A stretch of 33,098 bases of DNA from Actinomycetes bacterium (GTDB lineage Bacteria > Actinomycetota > Acidimicrobiia > Acidimicrobiales > RAAP-2): NCBI GenBank assembly GCA_021828005.1, contig JAKATJ010000012.1:1-33098 (forward strand), in the 5' to 3' direction. Below, in pieces: positions 1 through 11,969 of this stretch (the first letter of the stretch is position 1; every line of letters begins with the position of its first letter). Position numbers and translations under genes: made by a program. The notes beneath the pieces are model-generated. The model worked only from the letters and a program-made list of their open reading frames with translations, was not told the DNA's origin and ran no database searches.

Positions 1-431
1 TCGCGGCCCTTGTCGAGCCGGAGCCGGACCTGCGCCGCCGGGTCGCCGCGGGCGACCAGCCGCGCCTGCTGGACCTCCGCGGACGGCGGCAGGAGGAGCA
101 CCACCACCGCGTCCGGGCACCTCGCCACGACCTGTTCGGCGCCCTGGAGGTCGATCTCGAGGAGCACGTCGGCGCCGGACGGGGGGTCCGGCGTCGGCGT
201 CCCGTAGAGGTTGCCGAGGTACTCGGCCCACTCGAAGAACCCGCCCTCTGCGATCCGGCTGCGGAATTGCTCCGGCGTCACCCACACGTAGGCGTCCTCG
301 GCCTCGCCTGGACGCCGCGGTCGCGTCGTCCAGGATCGGCTCAGCCACAGATCGGGCACCCGCGCCCTGAGCGCGGCCGCGACGGTGCCCTTGCCTGCAC
401 CGCCGGGGCCGATCAGGACGAACGTCGTCAG
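1..431 (-). CDS. gmk: Guanylate kinase, 3' part beyond window
   Basis: Phosphorylates GMP to GDP with ATP in the cytoplasm. About 143 residues are visible before the window edge cuts the C-terminus. The P-loop GPGGAGKGT lies near residue 9. It is followed by the GMP-binding stretch SRSWTTRPRRPGE, then FFEWAEYLGNLYGTP and LLEIDLQGAEQV, all typical of Gmk. The track misses this gene because the frame is open upstream without any ATG, GTG or TTG close to the P-loop. The best start is CTG at 431, which overlaps the mihF stop as CTGA and gives a normal short N-terminus (MTTFVLIGPGG). The pairing mihF-gmk is standard in actinobacteria. The identity is secure; the start codon is inferred. Confidence 0.9.
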   Translation of the reverse strand, partial: MTTFVLIGPGGAGKGTVAAALRARVPDLWLSRSWTTRPRRPGEAEDAYVWVTPEQFRSRIAEGGFFEWAEYLGNLYGTPTPDPPSGADVLLEIDLQGAEQVVARCPDAVVVLLLPPSAEVQQARLVARGDPAAQVRLRLDKGR

Positions 432-748
432 CGCGAGGCGGTCTGCTCGAGGAGCTCGGCCCGCTGCTTCGCCCCCAGGCCCTGAAGCCGGCGGCTCTCG
501 GCGATCCCGACGGTGACCATGAGCCGGCGCGCCTTCACCTTGCCGAGCCCGGGAAGGGACTCGAGCACGGAAACCACCTTCATCTTCCCGACGGTCTCGT
601 CGGACTCCGCCTGGTCCAGGAGCTGGGCAAGGGTGAGGGAGCCCATCTTCAGCCTCTCCTTCACCTCCGCCCGCTCCCGTCGCACCTTGGCGGCTTTCTC
701 CAGCGCGGCTTGGCGCTGCTCGGCGGTGAGTGCGGGGGGTTGCGGCAT
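428..748 (-). CDS. mihF: Actinobacterial integration host factor MihF
   Basis: Nucleoid-associated DNA-binding protein of 106 residues, about the length of mycobacterial mIHF. The track ORF starts far upstream inside pyrF; the ATG at 748 gives the conserved N-terminus (LTAEQRQAALEKAAKVRRERAEVK). Residues about 50-100 carry the helix-two-turn-helix-like DNA-binding part, seen as GKMKVVSVLESLPGLGKVKA and the RRLQGLG motif. It lies 22 bp after pyrF and just before gmk. A TACAGT hexamer 6 nt upstream of the ATG suggests its own leaderless promoter inside the operon, which would suit an abundant chromosomal protein. The GGGAGG further upstream is too distant (13 nt) to be an ideal ribosome site. 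Confidence 0.93.
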   Translation of the reverse strand: MPQPPALTAEQRQAALEKAAKVRRERAEVKERLKMGSLTLAQLLDQAESDETVGKMKVVSVLESLPGLGKVKARRLMVTVGIAESRRLQGLGAKQRAELLEQTASR

Positions 749-754
749 GTGCCG

Positions 755-760
755 ACTGTA
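755..760 (-). promoter_or_regulatory. -10-like TACAGT before mihF
   Basis: TACAGT lies 6 nt upstream of the mihF ATG, the spacing expected when transcription starts at the start codon. It would let mihF-gmk be transcribed separately from the pyr genes. No clear -35 is seen. Confidence 0.5.
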
Positions 761-770
761 GCCTCCCTGA

Positions 771-1643
771 TCAGGGCAGGGCGGCAGCGAGCTCGTCTCG
801 CAGGCGCGAAGCCGCCGCCCGCAGCCCGTTCCGCCCCTCCGACAAGAGCGTCCGTGACGCCGACGGGAGGACCGTGCCCGGTGCGCAGCGCGCGAACCGG
901 CGTGCCACGTCGGCCACGGTGGCCCCCTGCGCGCCCAGCCCCGGCGCCAGCACCACCCCGGCGAGGTCGCTGAGCCCTTCGGGCGGGGTCCTTCCCGTCG
1001 CGCTGACGACCACCCCGACCGAGCCGAGACCGCCCGCCCGGCCGACCTCCTCGGAGTTCCAGCGGCTGATCGAACGCACCATCGACTCCTCGACCGTGGC
1101 GCCCTCGCGGAGCACCGCCTCCTGGAGCTCACGACCCTCGGGGTTCGAGCTCGTCACGACGACGACGAGCCCCCGCCCCGTCGCACGTGCGGCGACGACC
1201 ATCGGGAAGAGCGCGCCGATGCCGACGTAGGGCGTGGCGGTGACCGCGTCCGCGGCGAGGGGACCGCGGAACCACGCGTCCGCGTACGCCTCGGTGGTGC
1301 TGCCGATGTCCCCACGCTTGGCGTCCGCGACGACGAGCATCCCAGCGCCGCGTGCTGCGGCGACGAGCTGCTCGAACGCCGAGATGCCTCGTGCCCCGTG
1401 CCGCTCGAAGAACGCGACCTGTGGCTTCAGCGCTGCGACGACGCCATCGAGCTCGCGGACGCACGCCTCCCCGAACGAGAGGAGCCCATCGGCGTCGTCG
1501 GGGAGCCCGAAGACGTCGAGGAGCGCCGGGGAGGGGTCGATGCCGACGCAGAGCGGGCCGAGCGCGCGGATCGCGGCCCGGACGCGCTCGCCGAAGGTGG
1601 CGGTGCCGGGCACGGCGGGTGCGTGGTCAGCCGAGGGCGGCAC
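771..1643 (-). CDS. pyrF: Orotidine 5'-phosphate decarboxylase (type 2 family)
   Basis: Last step of UMP synthesis, decarboxylating OMP in the cytoplasm. The 290-residue protein matches the longer mycobacterial/myxobacterial PyrF type. It has the substrate-site VGIDPSP near residue 35 and the catalytic DAKRGDIGSTT near residue 110. VVVTSSNPEG and VVLAPGLGAQG follow toward the C-terminus. The start is GTG at 1643, with GAGGAG seven nt upstream, so it overlaps the end of pyrD by 17 nt; no better start is seen. Translational coupling to pyrD is likely. Confidence 0.95.
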   Translation of the reverse strand: MPPSADHAPAVPGTATFGERVRAAIRALGPLCVGIDPSPALLDVFGLPDDADGLLSFGEACVRELDGVVAALKPQVAFFERHGARGISAFEQLVAAARGAGMLVVADAKRGDIGSTTEAYADAWFRGPLAADAVTATPYVGIGALFPMVVAARATGRGLVVVVTSSNPEGRELQEAVLREGATVEESMVRSISRWNSEEVGRAGGLGSVGVVVSATGRTPPEGLSDLAGVVLAPGLGAQGATVADVARRFARCAPGTVLPSASRTLLSEGRNGLRAAASRLRDELAAALP

Positions 1644-2551
1644 CGCTCAGCTCCTCTGCCGTCGTCTTGCGCCGCGCGCACCAGCGCGCCAGCTCCTCTT
1701 GCACTCGCCACGGCGCGCGCGGGTCCGCGAACGTCGCGGTGCCGACCTGGACGGCGTTCGCCCCCGCCATGAGCAGCTCCGCCGCGTCCGCTCCCGACGT
1801 GACCCCGCCCACGCCCACGATCGGCGCATCGGGGAACGCACGCCGGCAGTCGTGGACGGCACGGACGGCGATGGGGTGCAGCGCCGGCCCCGACAACCCG
1901 CCGGCGAACGGCGCGCGGCCGTCGTCGACGTCCACCCACATCGCCGGCATCGTGTTCACGAGCGTGAGACCGGACGCGCCCGCCTCGAGCGCCGCCGCTG
2001 CGATCACGCAGATGTCCGGCACCGCCGGGCTGAGCTTCGCCCACACCGGGACCCCGCTGCGCCCGAGCACGCCGGCCGCCGCGGCGACCGCCTCGGCGGT
2101 CCCCTCGGGGGAATGGGCGAACAGGTGACCAGAGAGGTTCGGGCAGCTCACGTTCACCTCGACGGCGACGACCCCGGGCGTGACCTCCCCGCCACCGGCC
2201 AGGAGCGCCGCCGCTGCGGCGGCGAACTCCGCGGCCGTGCCGCCCCAGACGCTCGCGACCACCGCCGCGCCGTGGGCGAGCAGGCCGGGGAGGTCCCGCG
2301 CGCGCCAGGCCGCGACACCGGGGCCCTGGAGCCCGACACGGTTCAGCATCGAGCCGCCCGCGGCGCCGTGGACACGCATGCCGTCGTTCCCCGGCCAGGG
2401 GTGCGCCGCCAGTGACTTCACCACGACCGCCCCGAGGTCGGCGAGCGGGCCGTAGGCGGCGAGCTCGGCCCCGTGGCCCGACGTCCCCGACGCGGTCATC
2501 ACGGCGGAGCGGAGCCGCAGCCCGCCGACCCTCGTCGCGAGCGCGCGCCGC

Positions 2552-2571
<20 letters not shown>
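1627..2571 (-). CDS. pyrD: Dihydroorotate dehydrogenase, class 1B-like
   Basis: Oxidises dihydroorotate to orotate with FMN. The 314 residues include [10 protein letters not shown] near residue 25, the loop NVSCPN with the catalytic cysteine near residue 140, [10 protein letters not shown] and [13 protein letters not shown]. The Cys rather than Ser base, the absence of an N-terminal membrane extension and the overall pattern fit class 1B, not the class 2 enzyme of mycobacteria. Class 1B enzymes normally need the Fe-S/FAD subunit PyrK, usually encoded next door, but carB directly precedes this gene and no pyrK is in the window. The ATG overlaps the end of carB by 20 nt and has AGGAG 7 nt upstream. 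Confidence 0.95.
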
Positions 2572-5857
<3,286 letters not shown>

Positions 5858-5889
5858 GTCTCGCTCCCTTCCGTCCGTCTCGAACCGCG

Positions 5890-6957
5890 CTAGCCGAGCA
5901 TCTCGGCGAACGCGCGGAACAGGTACCTGGCGTCGTGCGGTCCGGGGCCCGCCTCTGGGTGGTACTGGACGGAGAACGCGCTCGCCCCTGCGAGGCGCAC
6001 GCCCTCGACGACCCCGTCGTTCAGGTTCACGTGCGTCACCTCGGCGCCGGGGACGTCGGTCACCGCGTAGTTGTGGTTCTGGCTCGTGATCTCGACGGCC
6101 CCGTCGGCCAGCCGCTGCACGGGATGGTTGGTCCCGTGGTGGCCGAACAACAGCTTGTACGTCGAGCCGCCGAGCGCTGCGCAGAGGAGCTGGTGGCCGA
6201 GGCAGATCCCGAAGATGGGCACCTTGCCGACCAGGTCGGCGATCGCCGACGTCGGCCCGGGGAGCGCGCCCGGGTCGCCGGGGCCGTTCGACAGGAGCAC
6301 GCCGTCGGGCTCCATGGCCAAGACGTCGGAAGCCGGCGTCGACGCGGGGACCACCGTCACCGTCCCCATCCGTTCGAGCTGCCGGAGCATCGTCTGCTTC
6401 ACGCCGAAGTCGTACGCGACGACCCGGCGCGGTCCGCTCCCGCGTACGTACGGGGCAGGCGTGGTCACGTCCGACACGAGGTCGCGGCCGTCGGTCGGAA
6501 GCGCCTGCGCGGCCGCCTCGCGCAGCGCCGTTTCGCCGGCCGTCCCGAAGGCGCAGGGCATGGCGCCCTTGTCGCGCAGGTGGCGCGTCAAGCGGCGCGT
6601 GTCGACGCCGCTCACCGCGGGGACGCCCCGGCGCCGAAGCCAGCAGTCGAGGCCTTCCCTCGCGCGCCAGCTCGAGGGCTCCGGCGTGAGGTCGCGGACG
6701 ACGACGCCGAGGCAGTGGACCCGGCCCGACTCGTCGTCCTCGCCGTTGGTGCCGTAGTTCCCGATGTGCGGGTACGTGAAGGCAACCACCTGGCCGGCGT
6801 ACGACGGGTCGGTGAGCACCTCTTGATAACCGCAGAGCGCAGTGTTGAAGACGAGCTCGCCCGTCGCAACCGGTGCCGGCGCGCCGGCGGCCTCGCCCTC
6901 GAACACCTCGCCGTCGGCGAGCACGAGCAGCGCAGCAGCACGCGGGCCACCGCTCAC
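5890..6957 (-). CDS. carA: Carbamoyl-phosphate synthase small subunit
   Basis: Glutamine amidotransferase subunit that supplies ammonia to CarB. It has 355 residues if it starts at GTG 6957, giving the usual beginning ([15 protein letters not shown]). The track start at 7032 lies inside pyrC and is unlikely. The N-terminal CPSase small domain contains [20 protein letters not shown]. The class I amidotransferase domain has the nucleophile Cys in [10 protein letters not shown] and the His/Glu pair in [12 protein letters not shown]. The GTG and the pyrC stop share GTGA, a 4-nt overlap that implies coupled translation. Confidence 0.97.
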   Translation of the reverse strand: MSGGPRAAALLVLADGEVFEGEAAGAPAPVATGELVFNTALCGYQEVLTDPSYAGQVVAFTYPHIGNYGTNGEDDESGRVHCLGVVVRDLTPEPSSWRAREGLDCWLRRRGVPAVSGVDTRRLTRHLRDKGAMPCAFGTAGETALREAAAQALPTDGRDLVSDVTTPAPYVRGSGPRRVVAYDFGVKQTMLRQLERMGTVTVVPASTPASDVLAMEPDGVLLSNGPGDPGALPGPTSAIADLVGKVPIFGICLGHQLLCAALGGSTYKLLFGHHGTNHPVQRLADGAVEITSQNHNYAVTDVPGAEVTHVNLNDGVVEGVRLAGASAFSVQYHPEAGPGPHDARYLFRAFAEMLG

Positions 6958-8240
6958 CGCTGCGCCTCCGCGTCGACGACGACCGCCTCGCCTGCCGCGA
7001 TCGTGTGGCGGTTCCTGCCCGTGAACGTCCACCCCGAAAAGGGGGTGTTCCGGCTCCGGCTCGAAAGCCGCGCCGGGTCGACCGTCCAGGTGGCCGCGGG
7101 GTCGATCACGCAGAGGTTGGCGGCGGCGCCCTCCACCACCGGGCCGCCCTGGCGCGGGGCCAGGCCGGCGATCTGCGCGGGCCGCCAGCTCATGCAGGCG
7201 AGCGCGAGCTCGAGGCCGAGGAACGAGAGCGCGACCGACAGCGCCGTCTCCAGCCCGAGCATGCCGGGAGGCGCCTCGTCGAAGGGAAGGTCCTTCGCCT
7301 CGGGGGCGTGCGGGGCGTGGTCGGTCGCGATCGCGTCGACCACCCCGTCACAGAGCCCGTCACGAAGGCGCTCCACGTCCTCTCGGCTGCGTAGCGGCGG
7401 GCTCACCTTGAACATGGGGTCGTACCCGGCGCACGCGGCGTCCGTCAGCACGAGGTGGTGCGGGGTCACCTCGGAGGTGACGCACAGCCCCTCGGCCTTG
7501 GCCCGCCGGACCAGCTCGACAGAGCCCGCGGTCGACAGGTGGAGGAGGTGGAGCCGGGCACCCGTGAGACGCGCGAGCGCGATGTCGCGGCCGACCATCG
7601 TCTCCTCGGCCGCCGCCGGAGCCCCCGGCAGACCGAGCCGGCTCGACCACGCCCCCTCGTGCATGGCGCCACCCGCCGCCAGGGCGGCGTCCTCGCAGTG
7701 CTGGGCGAGGGTCACGCCGAGCCCGCGCGCGTAGTCGAGCGCCCGGCGCATCAGCGCGCCGTCCTGGACGCCCGCGCCGTCGTCGGTGAAGATCCGGACA
7801 CCGAGCGCGGCGAGCTCGCCCATGGGCGCCAGCCGCTCCCCCTCCCTGCCGACCGTGATCGCTCCTGCGACCGCCACCTCGACGGGCGCGCGTGCCCCGA
7901 GCGCGAGCACCTCGGTCGCGACCGCGGCGCAGTCGACCGGCGGCTCGGTGTTCGGCATGGCGACCACCGCCGTGTACCCGCCGAGCGCCGCCGACCGGGC
8001 GCCCGTCTCCACGGTCTCGGCCTCCTCCCCCCCGGGTTCGCGCAGGTGGGCGTGGAGGTCCACGAGGCCCGGCGCCACCACGCACCCGCCTGCGTCAAGC
8101 ACCAGCGCGCGGCTCGGCGCGTCACGCGCGGCGTCGGGCCCCACGGCACGGACGACCCCGTCGGCGACCACCACGTCGGCCCGGCGGCGGCCGACCGCGT
8201 CCAGGACCTCGCCGCCTCGCAGCACGAGCGGCCGGCTCAC
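6954..8240 (-). CDS. pyrC: Dihydroorotase, class I
   Basis: Zinc amidohydrolase that cyclises carbamoyl aspartate to dihydroorotate. It has 428 residues from GTG 8240 ([16 protein letters not shown]), a start that overlaps the pyrB stop as GTGA. The long N-terminal extension in the track is out-of-frame pyrB and should be dropped. Metal ligands appear as HAHLREPG near residue 60 and in [12 protein letters not shown] near residue 305. The NTEPPVD segment and the C-terminal [12 protein letters not shown] are also typical. The protein seems intact and catalytically complete, unlike inactive pyrC-like partners known for some aspartate transcarbamoylases. Confidence 0.97.
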   Translation of the reverse strand: MSRPLVLRGGEVLDAVGRRRADVVVADGVVRAVGPDAARDAPSRALVLDAGGCVVAPGLVDLHAHLREPGGEEAETVETGARSAALGGYTAVVAMPNTEPPVDCAAVATEVLALGARAPVEVAVAGAITVGREGERLAPMGELAALGVRIFTDDGAGVQDGALMRRALDYARGLGVTLAQHCEDAALAAGGAMHEGAWSSRLGLPGAPAAAEETMVGRDIALARLTGARLHLLHLSTAGSVELVRRAKAEGLCVTSEVTPHHLVLTDAACAGYDPMFKVSPPLRSREDVERLRDGLCDGVVDAIATDHAPHAPEAKDLPFDEAPPGMLGLETALSVALSFLGLELALACMSWRPAQIAGLAPRQGGPVVEGAAANLCVIDPAATWTVDPARLSSRSRNTPFSGWTFTGRNRHTIAAGEAVVVDAEAQR

Positions 8241-9151
8241 ATCGCACCGCCGAGCAACAAGAAGAGGACGGCCATCCGGACCGCGACCCCGTTGGTCACC
8301 TGGCGCGTGACCACCGCCTGGGGAAGGTCGGCGACGTCGCTCGCGATCTCGACGCCGCGGATCATGGGACCTGGGTGGGTGACGACCGCGTCGGGGTCCA
8401 GGAGCCGAGCCCGCCGAGCGGTCAAGCCGAAGCGGGCCGTGTACTCGCGCAGCGTCGGGACGAACATGCCGGCGCCGCGTTCGGCCTGCAGCCTGAGCAG
8501 GGACACGACGTCGGCCTTCGGCAGCGCCGCGTCGAGGTCGTCGGTCACCTCGACCGGCCATCCCTCGAGGGAAGCTGGCAGCAGGCTCCCCGGCGCGACG
8601 AGGGTCACCGACGCGCCGAGCGCGTCGTAGGCGAGGACCTGAGACCGGGCCACCCGGCTGTGGAGGACGTCTCCGACCACGAGGACCCTCAGCCCCTCGA
8701 TCTCGCCGCGTACCTGGCGCACCGTGAAGCAGTCCAGCAACGCCTGGGTCGGGTGCTCGTGCCACCCGTCGCCCCCGTTCACCACCTTGCAGCGCCGCAC
8801 CCACCTGCTCACCTGCACGGGCACGCCCGCCGACGGGTGCCGGACGACGAGCGCGTCCATGCCCATCGCCTCGATGGTCTCGACGGTGTCGCGGACCGAC
8901 TCGCCCTTCTTCACCGAGGAGGCGCCGACCGAGAACGAGAGCACGTCGGCGGACAGGCGCTTGGCCGCCGTCTCGAAGGAGAGGCGGGTGCGGGTCGAGT
9001 CCTCGAAGAACAGCGTCGCGATCGCCTTGCCGCGCAGCGTCGGGACCTTCCGTATCGGGCGCGTCCCGACTTCGGCGAAGGCCTCCGCGACGCGCAGGAC
9101 CTCCTCGATCCCGTCGCGCCCGAGGTCCGACACCGAGAGCAGGTGTGTCAC
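8237..9151 (-). CDS. pyrB: Aspartate carbamoyltransferase catalytic subunit
   Basis: Condenses carbamoyl phosphate and aspartate. The 304 residues carry the carbamoyl-phosphate site [12 protein letters not shown] near residue 50, the 80s-loop-like [12 protein letters not shown], and [10 protein letters not shown] near residue 130. The later [10 protein letters not shown] helps bind aspartate in this family. No regulatory pyrI is present, so control is probably through the upstream PyrR leader. The GTG start overlaps the pyrR stop as GTGA, and the end overlaps pyrC in the same way. Confidence 0.98.
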   Translation of the reverse strand: MTHLLSVSDLGRDGIEEVLRVAEAFAEVGTRPIRKVPTLRGKAIATLFFEDSTRTRLSFETAAKRLSADVLSFSVGASSVKKGESVRDTVETIEAMGMDALVVRHPSAGVPVQVSRWVRRCKVVNGGDGWHEHPTQALLDCFTVRQVRGEIEGLRVLVVGDVLHSRVARSQVLAYDALGASVTLVAPGSLLPASLEGWPVEVTDDLDAALPKADVVSLLRLQAERGAGMFVPTLREYTARFGLTARRARLLDPDAVVTHPGPMIRGVEIASDVADLPQAVVTRQVTNGVAVRMAVLFLLLGGAM

Positions 9152-9702
9152 TGCAGGGTCCCGATCGTCACGCCGTCCTCGGAGACGTCCACCATCTCGT
9201 CCCGCCGGGTCGGGAGGTTCTTCCCGACGTAGTCCGGCCTGATCGGAAGCTCTCGATGGCCGCGGTCGACCATCACCGCCAGCTGCACCGTGCGCGCCCG
9301 CCCGAAGTCGCTCAGCGCGTGGAGCGCGGCCCGCACGGTGCGCCCGGTGAACAGCACGTCGTCGACCAGCACCACGGCCTTGCCTGTGAGCTCGCAGGGG
9401 ATCTCGGTCACCGCCTCGGGCAGCACGGGCCGGAGCCCGATGTCGTCGCGGTAGAAGGCGACGTCGAGGGTCCCCATCAAGACGTCTGCGCCCTCGGCTT
9501 GCCGCAGCGCCTCGGCGATGCCACGAGCCAGCGGCACGCCGCCGGTCTGCAAGCCGACGAGCACGACGCCGTCGAGGCCGCCGTTGCGCTCGGCGATCTC
9601 GTGCGCCATCCGGACGAGCGCGCGGTGGAGGTCCGCTGCGGAGAGGACCTGGGTCCGTGGCACGAAGATGCGGCCGCGGTTACTGCGCTTGCGCTCGGCC
9701 AA
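9148..9702 (-). CDS. pyrR: PyrR bifunctional regulator / uracil phosphoribosyltransferase
   Basis: RNA-binding regulator of the pyr operon that, in characterised members, binds its leader hairpin when UMP/UTP is high and can also have uracil phosphoribosyltransferase activity. The PRPP loop is [18 protein letters not shown], followed by [20 protein letters not shown], diagnostic of PyrR. I place the start at TTG 9702, which has GGAGG 4 nt upstream and gives 184 residues. The track GTG at 9729 sits inside the PyrR-binding hairpin and is unlikely. It is the first gene of the pyr block, 76 bp after nusB, and its stop overlaps pyrB (GTGA). Confidence 0.95.
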   Translation of the reverse strand: MAERKRSNRGRIFVPRTQVLSAADLHRALVRMAHEIAERNGGLDGVVLVGLQTGGVPLARGIAEALRQAEGADVLMGTLDVAFYRDDIGLRPVLPEAVTEIPCELTGKAVVLVDDVLFTGRTVRAALHALSDFGRARTVQLAVMVDRGHRELPIRPDYVGKNLPTRRDEMVDVSEDGVTIGTLQ

Positions 9703-9714
9703 CGGTCCTCCTGT

Positions 9715-9745
9715 CCGTACGGGCCTCACAGGACCCGCTTCACGG
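9715..9745 (-). promoter_or_regulatory. PyrR-binding RNA hairpin in the pyrR leader
   Basis: On the minus strand an upper stem CGGG(T)CC pairs with GGCCCG around the loop TGTGA. This keeps the conserved PyrR core (GTCC, N, G, N, GAGG, C) and the bulged U. A lower stem CCGT/ACGG is separated by the purine-rich bulge GAAG, as in known binding loops. Its 3' side ends about 3 nt before the ACAGGAGG ribosome site, so bound PyrR should block translation, as described for Mycobacterium smegmatis. No attenuator with a T-run follows. A competing stem TCCTGT/ACAGGA could also form. Confidence 0.85.
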
Positions 9746-9755
9746 TCGAAGGGGA

Positions 9756-9761
9756 ACCTTA
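9756..9761 (-). promoter_or_regulatory. -10-like TAAGGT for the pyr transcript
   Basis: TAAGGT lies about 53 nt before the pyrR TTG. Initiation some 7 nt downstream would give a short leader that contains exactly the PyrR hairpin and the Shine-Dalgarno. No -35 is recognisable. Confidence 0.5.
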
Positions 9762-9778
9762 CCCCGCGGGTGCCCCCG

Positions 9779-10177
9779 TCAGCGCACCTGCGCCGCGACC
9801 GTGCGCAAGATGCCGTTCACGAAGGCGCCGGACTCCTCGGTCGAGTAGGTCTTGGCGAGCTCGACCGCTTCATCGAGCACGACGGCCGTCGGGGGCCCGT
9901 CCTGGTCGAGCAGCTCGGCGACGGCCATCCGCAGGACCAGACGATCGACGACGGCCATCCGTTCGAGCGGCCATCCGATCGAGGCGGCCGCGATGAGCGC
10001 GTCGGCGCGGACCCGGTGGCGCTCCGCGGCGGCGACGAGGTCGGCCGCGAAGCGGTCGGGCGGGACCGCCAGCGCGGCCACGACCGCGGTCGGCGCCTCC
10101 CTCTTGAGCTCCGCCTCGTAGAGCAGCCCGAGCGCGCGTTCGCGCGACTGGTGCCTCGTGGGCTCGTCGGTCGGCAC
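9779..10177 (-). CDS. nusB: Transcription antitermination factor NusB
   Basis: All-helical RNA-binding factor that joins NusE (S10) on boxA to support rRNA antitermination. The 132-residue length fits. The N-terminal [18 protein letters not shown], central [17 protein letters not shown], and C-terminal [26 protein letters not shown] are the family hallmarks. The GTG start at 10177 is the first sensible one. It follows efp by 66 bp, as in many bacteria, and precedes the pyr leader. Two direct repeats GGGCTCGTCG lie upstream and a third lies in its first codons. Confidence 0.95.
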   Translation of the reverse strand: MPTDEPTRHQSRERALGLLYEAELKREAPTAVVAALAVPPDRFAADLVAAAERHRVRADALIAAASIGWPLERMAVVDRLVLRMAVAELLDQDGPPTAVVLDEAVELAKTYSTEESGAFVNGILRTVAAQVR

Positions 10178-10215
10178 GTTCGCTCGGGGCTCGTCGCTCT
10201 GGATCGGGCTCGTCG
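10160..10215. repeat. Three direct copies of GGGCTCGTCG between efp and nusB
   Basis: The 10-mer occurs at 10160, 10187 and 10206 on the plus strand, two copies in the efp-nusB gap and one within the nusB 5' end. In such GC-rich DNA this may be chance; a regulatory role is only a possibility. Confidence 0.35.
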
Positions 10216-10243
10216 GTGGGCGTAGAGCGCCCGCCGGGCCCGC

Positions 10244-10804
10244 TCAGGCCCGTGCCAGGTACTCGCCGGACCGGGTGTCGACCCGGATCGACTCCCCCGG
10301 GTTGACGAACAGCGGCACCTGCACCACGAGGCCCGTCTCGACGGTCGCTGGCTTGCGGGCGCCCGAGACCCGGTCCCCCTGGATGCCCGGCTCCGTGTCG
10401 GTCACGGTCAGCTCCACTGCTGCGGGAAGGTCGATCCCGACGATGTCGCTCCCGTGCATCTGGAGGTAGACGGCGTTCCCCTCCCTCAGGTAGCTGGCGG
10501 CGTCGCCGAGCGTCGCCCGGGTGACCTGGATCTGCTCATAGCTCGTCGAGTCCATGAAGACGTACTCGTCGCCGTCGCGGTAGAGGAACTGCATCTCGTG
10601 CTTGTCGATGATGGCCTGCTCGAGCTTCTCGTCGGCACGATAGGTCTTCTCGAGCACCGCGCCCGTTCGCACGTTCTTCAGCTTGGTGCGGACGAACGCT
10701 CCGCCCTTGCCGGGCTTCACGTGCTGGAACTCGACGACGGTGAAGAGACCTTCGGGGAGATCGAGCGTCATGCCGTTCTTCAGGTCGTTCGTGGAGACGG
10801 GCAT
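10244..10804 (-). CDS. efp: Translation elongation factor P
   Basis: Enters the ribosomal E site to relieve stalling at polyproline. The 186 residues show the KOW-like N-terminal domain with the tip loop HVKPGKGGAF, whose lysine near residue 33 is the usual modification position, then two OB-fold domains (EYVFMDSTSYEQIQ, VPLFVNPGESIRVDTRSGEYL). The ATG at 10804 has AGAGGA 4 nt upstream. About 80 bp separates it from the peptidase gene. No epmA/epmB-like or rhamnosyltransferase partner is in the window, so the modification state is unknown. Confidence 0.97.
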   Translation of the reverse strand: MPVSTNDLKNGMTLDLPEGLFTVVEFQHVKPGKGGAFVRTKLKNVRTGAVLEKTYRADEKLEQAIIDKHEMQFLYRDGDEYVFMDSTSYEQIQVTRATLGDAASYLREGNAVYLQMHGSDIVGIDLPAAVELTVTDTEPGIQGDRVSGARKPATVETGLVVQVPLFVNPGESIRVDTRSGEYLARA

Positions 10805-10883
10805 CGGGTCCTCTCGGCGCTCCTGTGCTCTTGGCTGCTCTGTCCTGCTCCGGTCGCGTTCGGGCGGTCGCCTGCCCGCGTCC

Positions 10884-11969
10884 TCACGCCGCGGCAGTCT
10901 TGGTGAAGTTCGTGAGGGCTCGGCTTCCCGTCTCGACCACCACCAGGGTGTCCTCGATCCGGACGCCGCCGGTCCCCGGGAGGTACACCCCCGGCTCCAC
11001 CGTGACGATCATGCCGGCGGCCAGGGTAGCAGTGCCGAGCGCGTTCACCGTCGGCGCCTCGTGGATGTCGAGCCCCACACCGTGGCCGGTGCCGTGCTCG
11101 AACCGCTCCGCCCAGCCAGCCGCCGCGATCACGTCGCGGCAGATCGCGTCGACCTTGCTGCAGGCCACGCCCGGAGCCACGGCCGCCACGCCGAGCGCCT
11201 GGGCGTCGGCCACGACGTCGAACACCTTGGCCAGCTCGCCCTCGGGCTCGCCCCCCACGCAGAACGTCCGGGTCATGTCCGACCGGTAGCCGTCGAAGGT
11301 CGCGCCGAAGTCGATCACGACGGGCTCCCCCCGCCCGATCCTGCGGTCCGTCGGGCGGTGGTGCGGCTTCGCGGAATTCGGCCCGGCCGCGACGATGGTC
11401 TCGAAGGCGACGCTCTCGGCGCCCCCTCGGCACATGGCGGCGTCGAGCTCCAACGCGAGCTCCGACTCCGTCACCCCGCTCGACACCATGGCGAGCACGT
11501 CTGCGAGCGCGGCGTCGGCGATCGCGGCGGCGCGCGCCACGCGGTCGACCTCACCGGCGTCCTTGATCTCGCGAAGCGCCTCGACCTGCCCGATCGTCGG
11601 GAGGACCTCGCCCACGAGCTCTCTCCACTGCCGGCTGTCGTTCCAGCTCACGTGGTCCGCCTCCAGGCCGACGTGCGCCGCGGCGGAGACGAACGCCCGC
11701 ACCGCCTCCCGCTGGGCGCCCAGCGCCCCGACGGCGATCTCGACGGGGGCACCAGCCGCCGCCACCTGCTCGGCCGATTGCGTACGGTACCGACCGTCGG
11801 TGGTGAGCAGCGCGCCGCCCGCGCTGACCGCGAGCAGGCCGGCGGAGCCGGTGAAGCCCGTCAGGTAGCGGACGTTCGAAAGGTTCGTGACGACGAGCGC
11901 GTCCACACCCGCGTCGTCGAAGCGCGCCCGGAGCCGGTCGAGCCTGCCCGCGACGTCGAGGGGGATCAT
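10884..11969 (-). CDS. M24 aminopeptidase (Xaa-Pro aminopeptidase family)
   Basis: Predicted cytosolic metallopeptidase that removes N-terminal residues preceding proline (PepP/PepQ group). With the ATG at 11969 it has 361 residues; the track ORF is longer only because it runs into aroQ in another frame. The N-terminal creatinase-like domain covers about residues 1-130. The pita-bread domain follows with the metal ligands in VIDFGATFDGYRSDMTRTF, HGTGHGVGLDIHE, VTVEPGVYLPG and GGVRIEDT. The ATG overlaps the aroQ stop (ATGA). The aroQ-pepP-efp order is common; exact substrate preference cannot be read. Confidence 0.92.
   Translation of the reverse strand: MIPLDVAGRLDRLRARFDDAGVDALVVTNLSNVRYLTGFTGSAGLLAVSAGGALLTTDGRYRTQSAEQVAAAGAPVEIAVGALGAQREAVRAFVSAAAHVGLEADHVSWNDSRQWRELVGEVLPTIGQVEALREIKDAGEVDRVARAAAIADAALADVLAMVSSGVTESELALELDAAMCRGGAESVAFETIVAAGPNSAKPHHRPTDRRIGRGEPVVIDFGATFDGYRSDMTRTFCVGGEPEGELAKVFDVVADAQALGVAAVAPGVACSKVDAICRDVIAAAGWAERFEHGTGHGVGLDIHEAPTVNALGTATLAAGMIVTVEPGVYLPGTGGVRIEDTLVVVETGSRALTNFTKTAAA

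Noticed and set aside
9703-9729. GTG 9729 as the pyrR start
   Set aside because: It lies in the PyrR hairpin and lacks a ribosome site, while TTG 9702 has GGAGG at suitable spacing.
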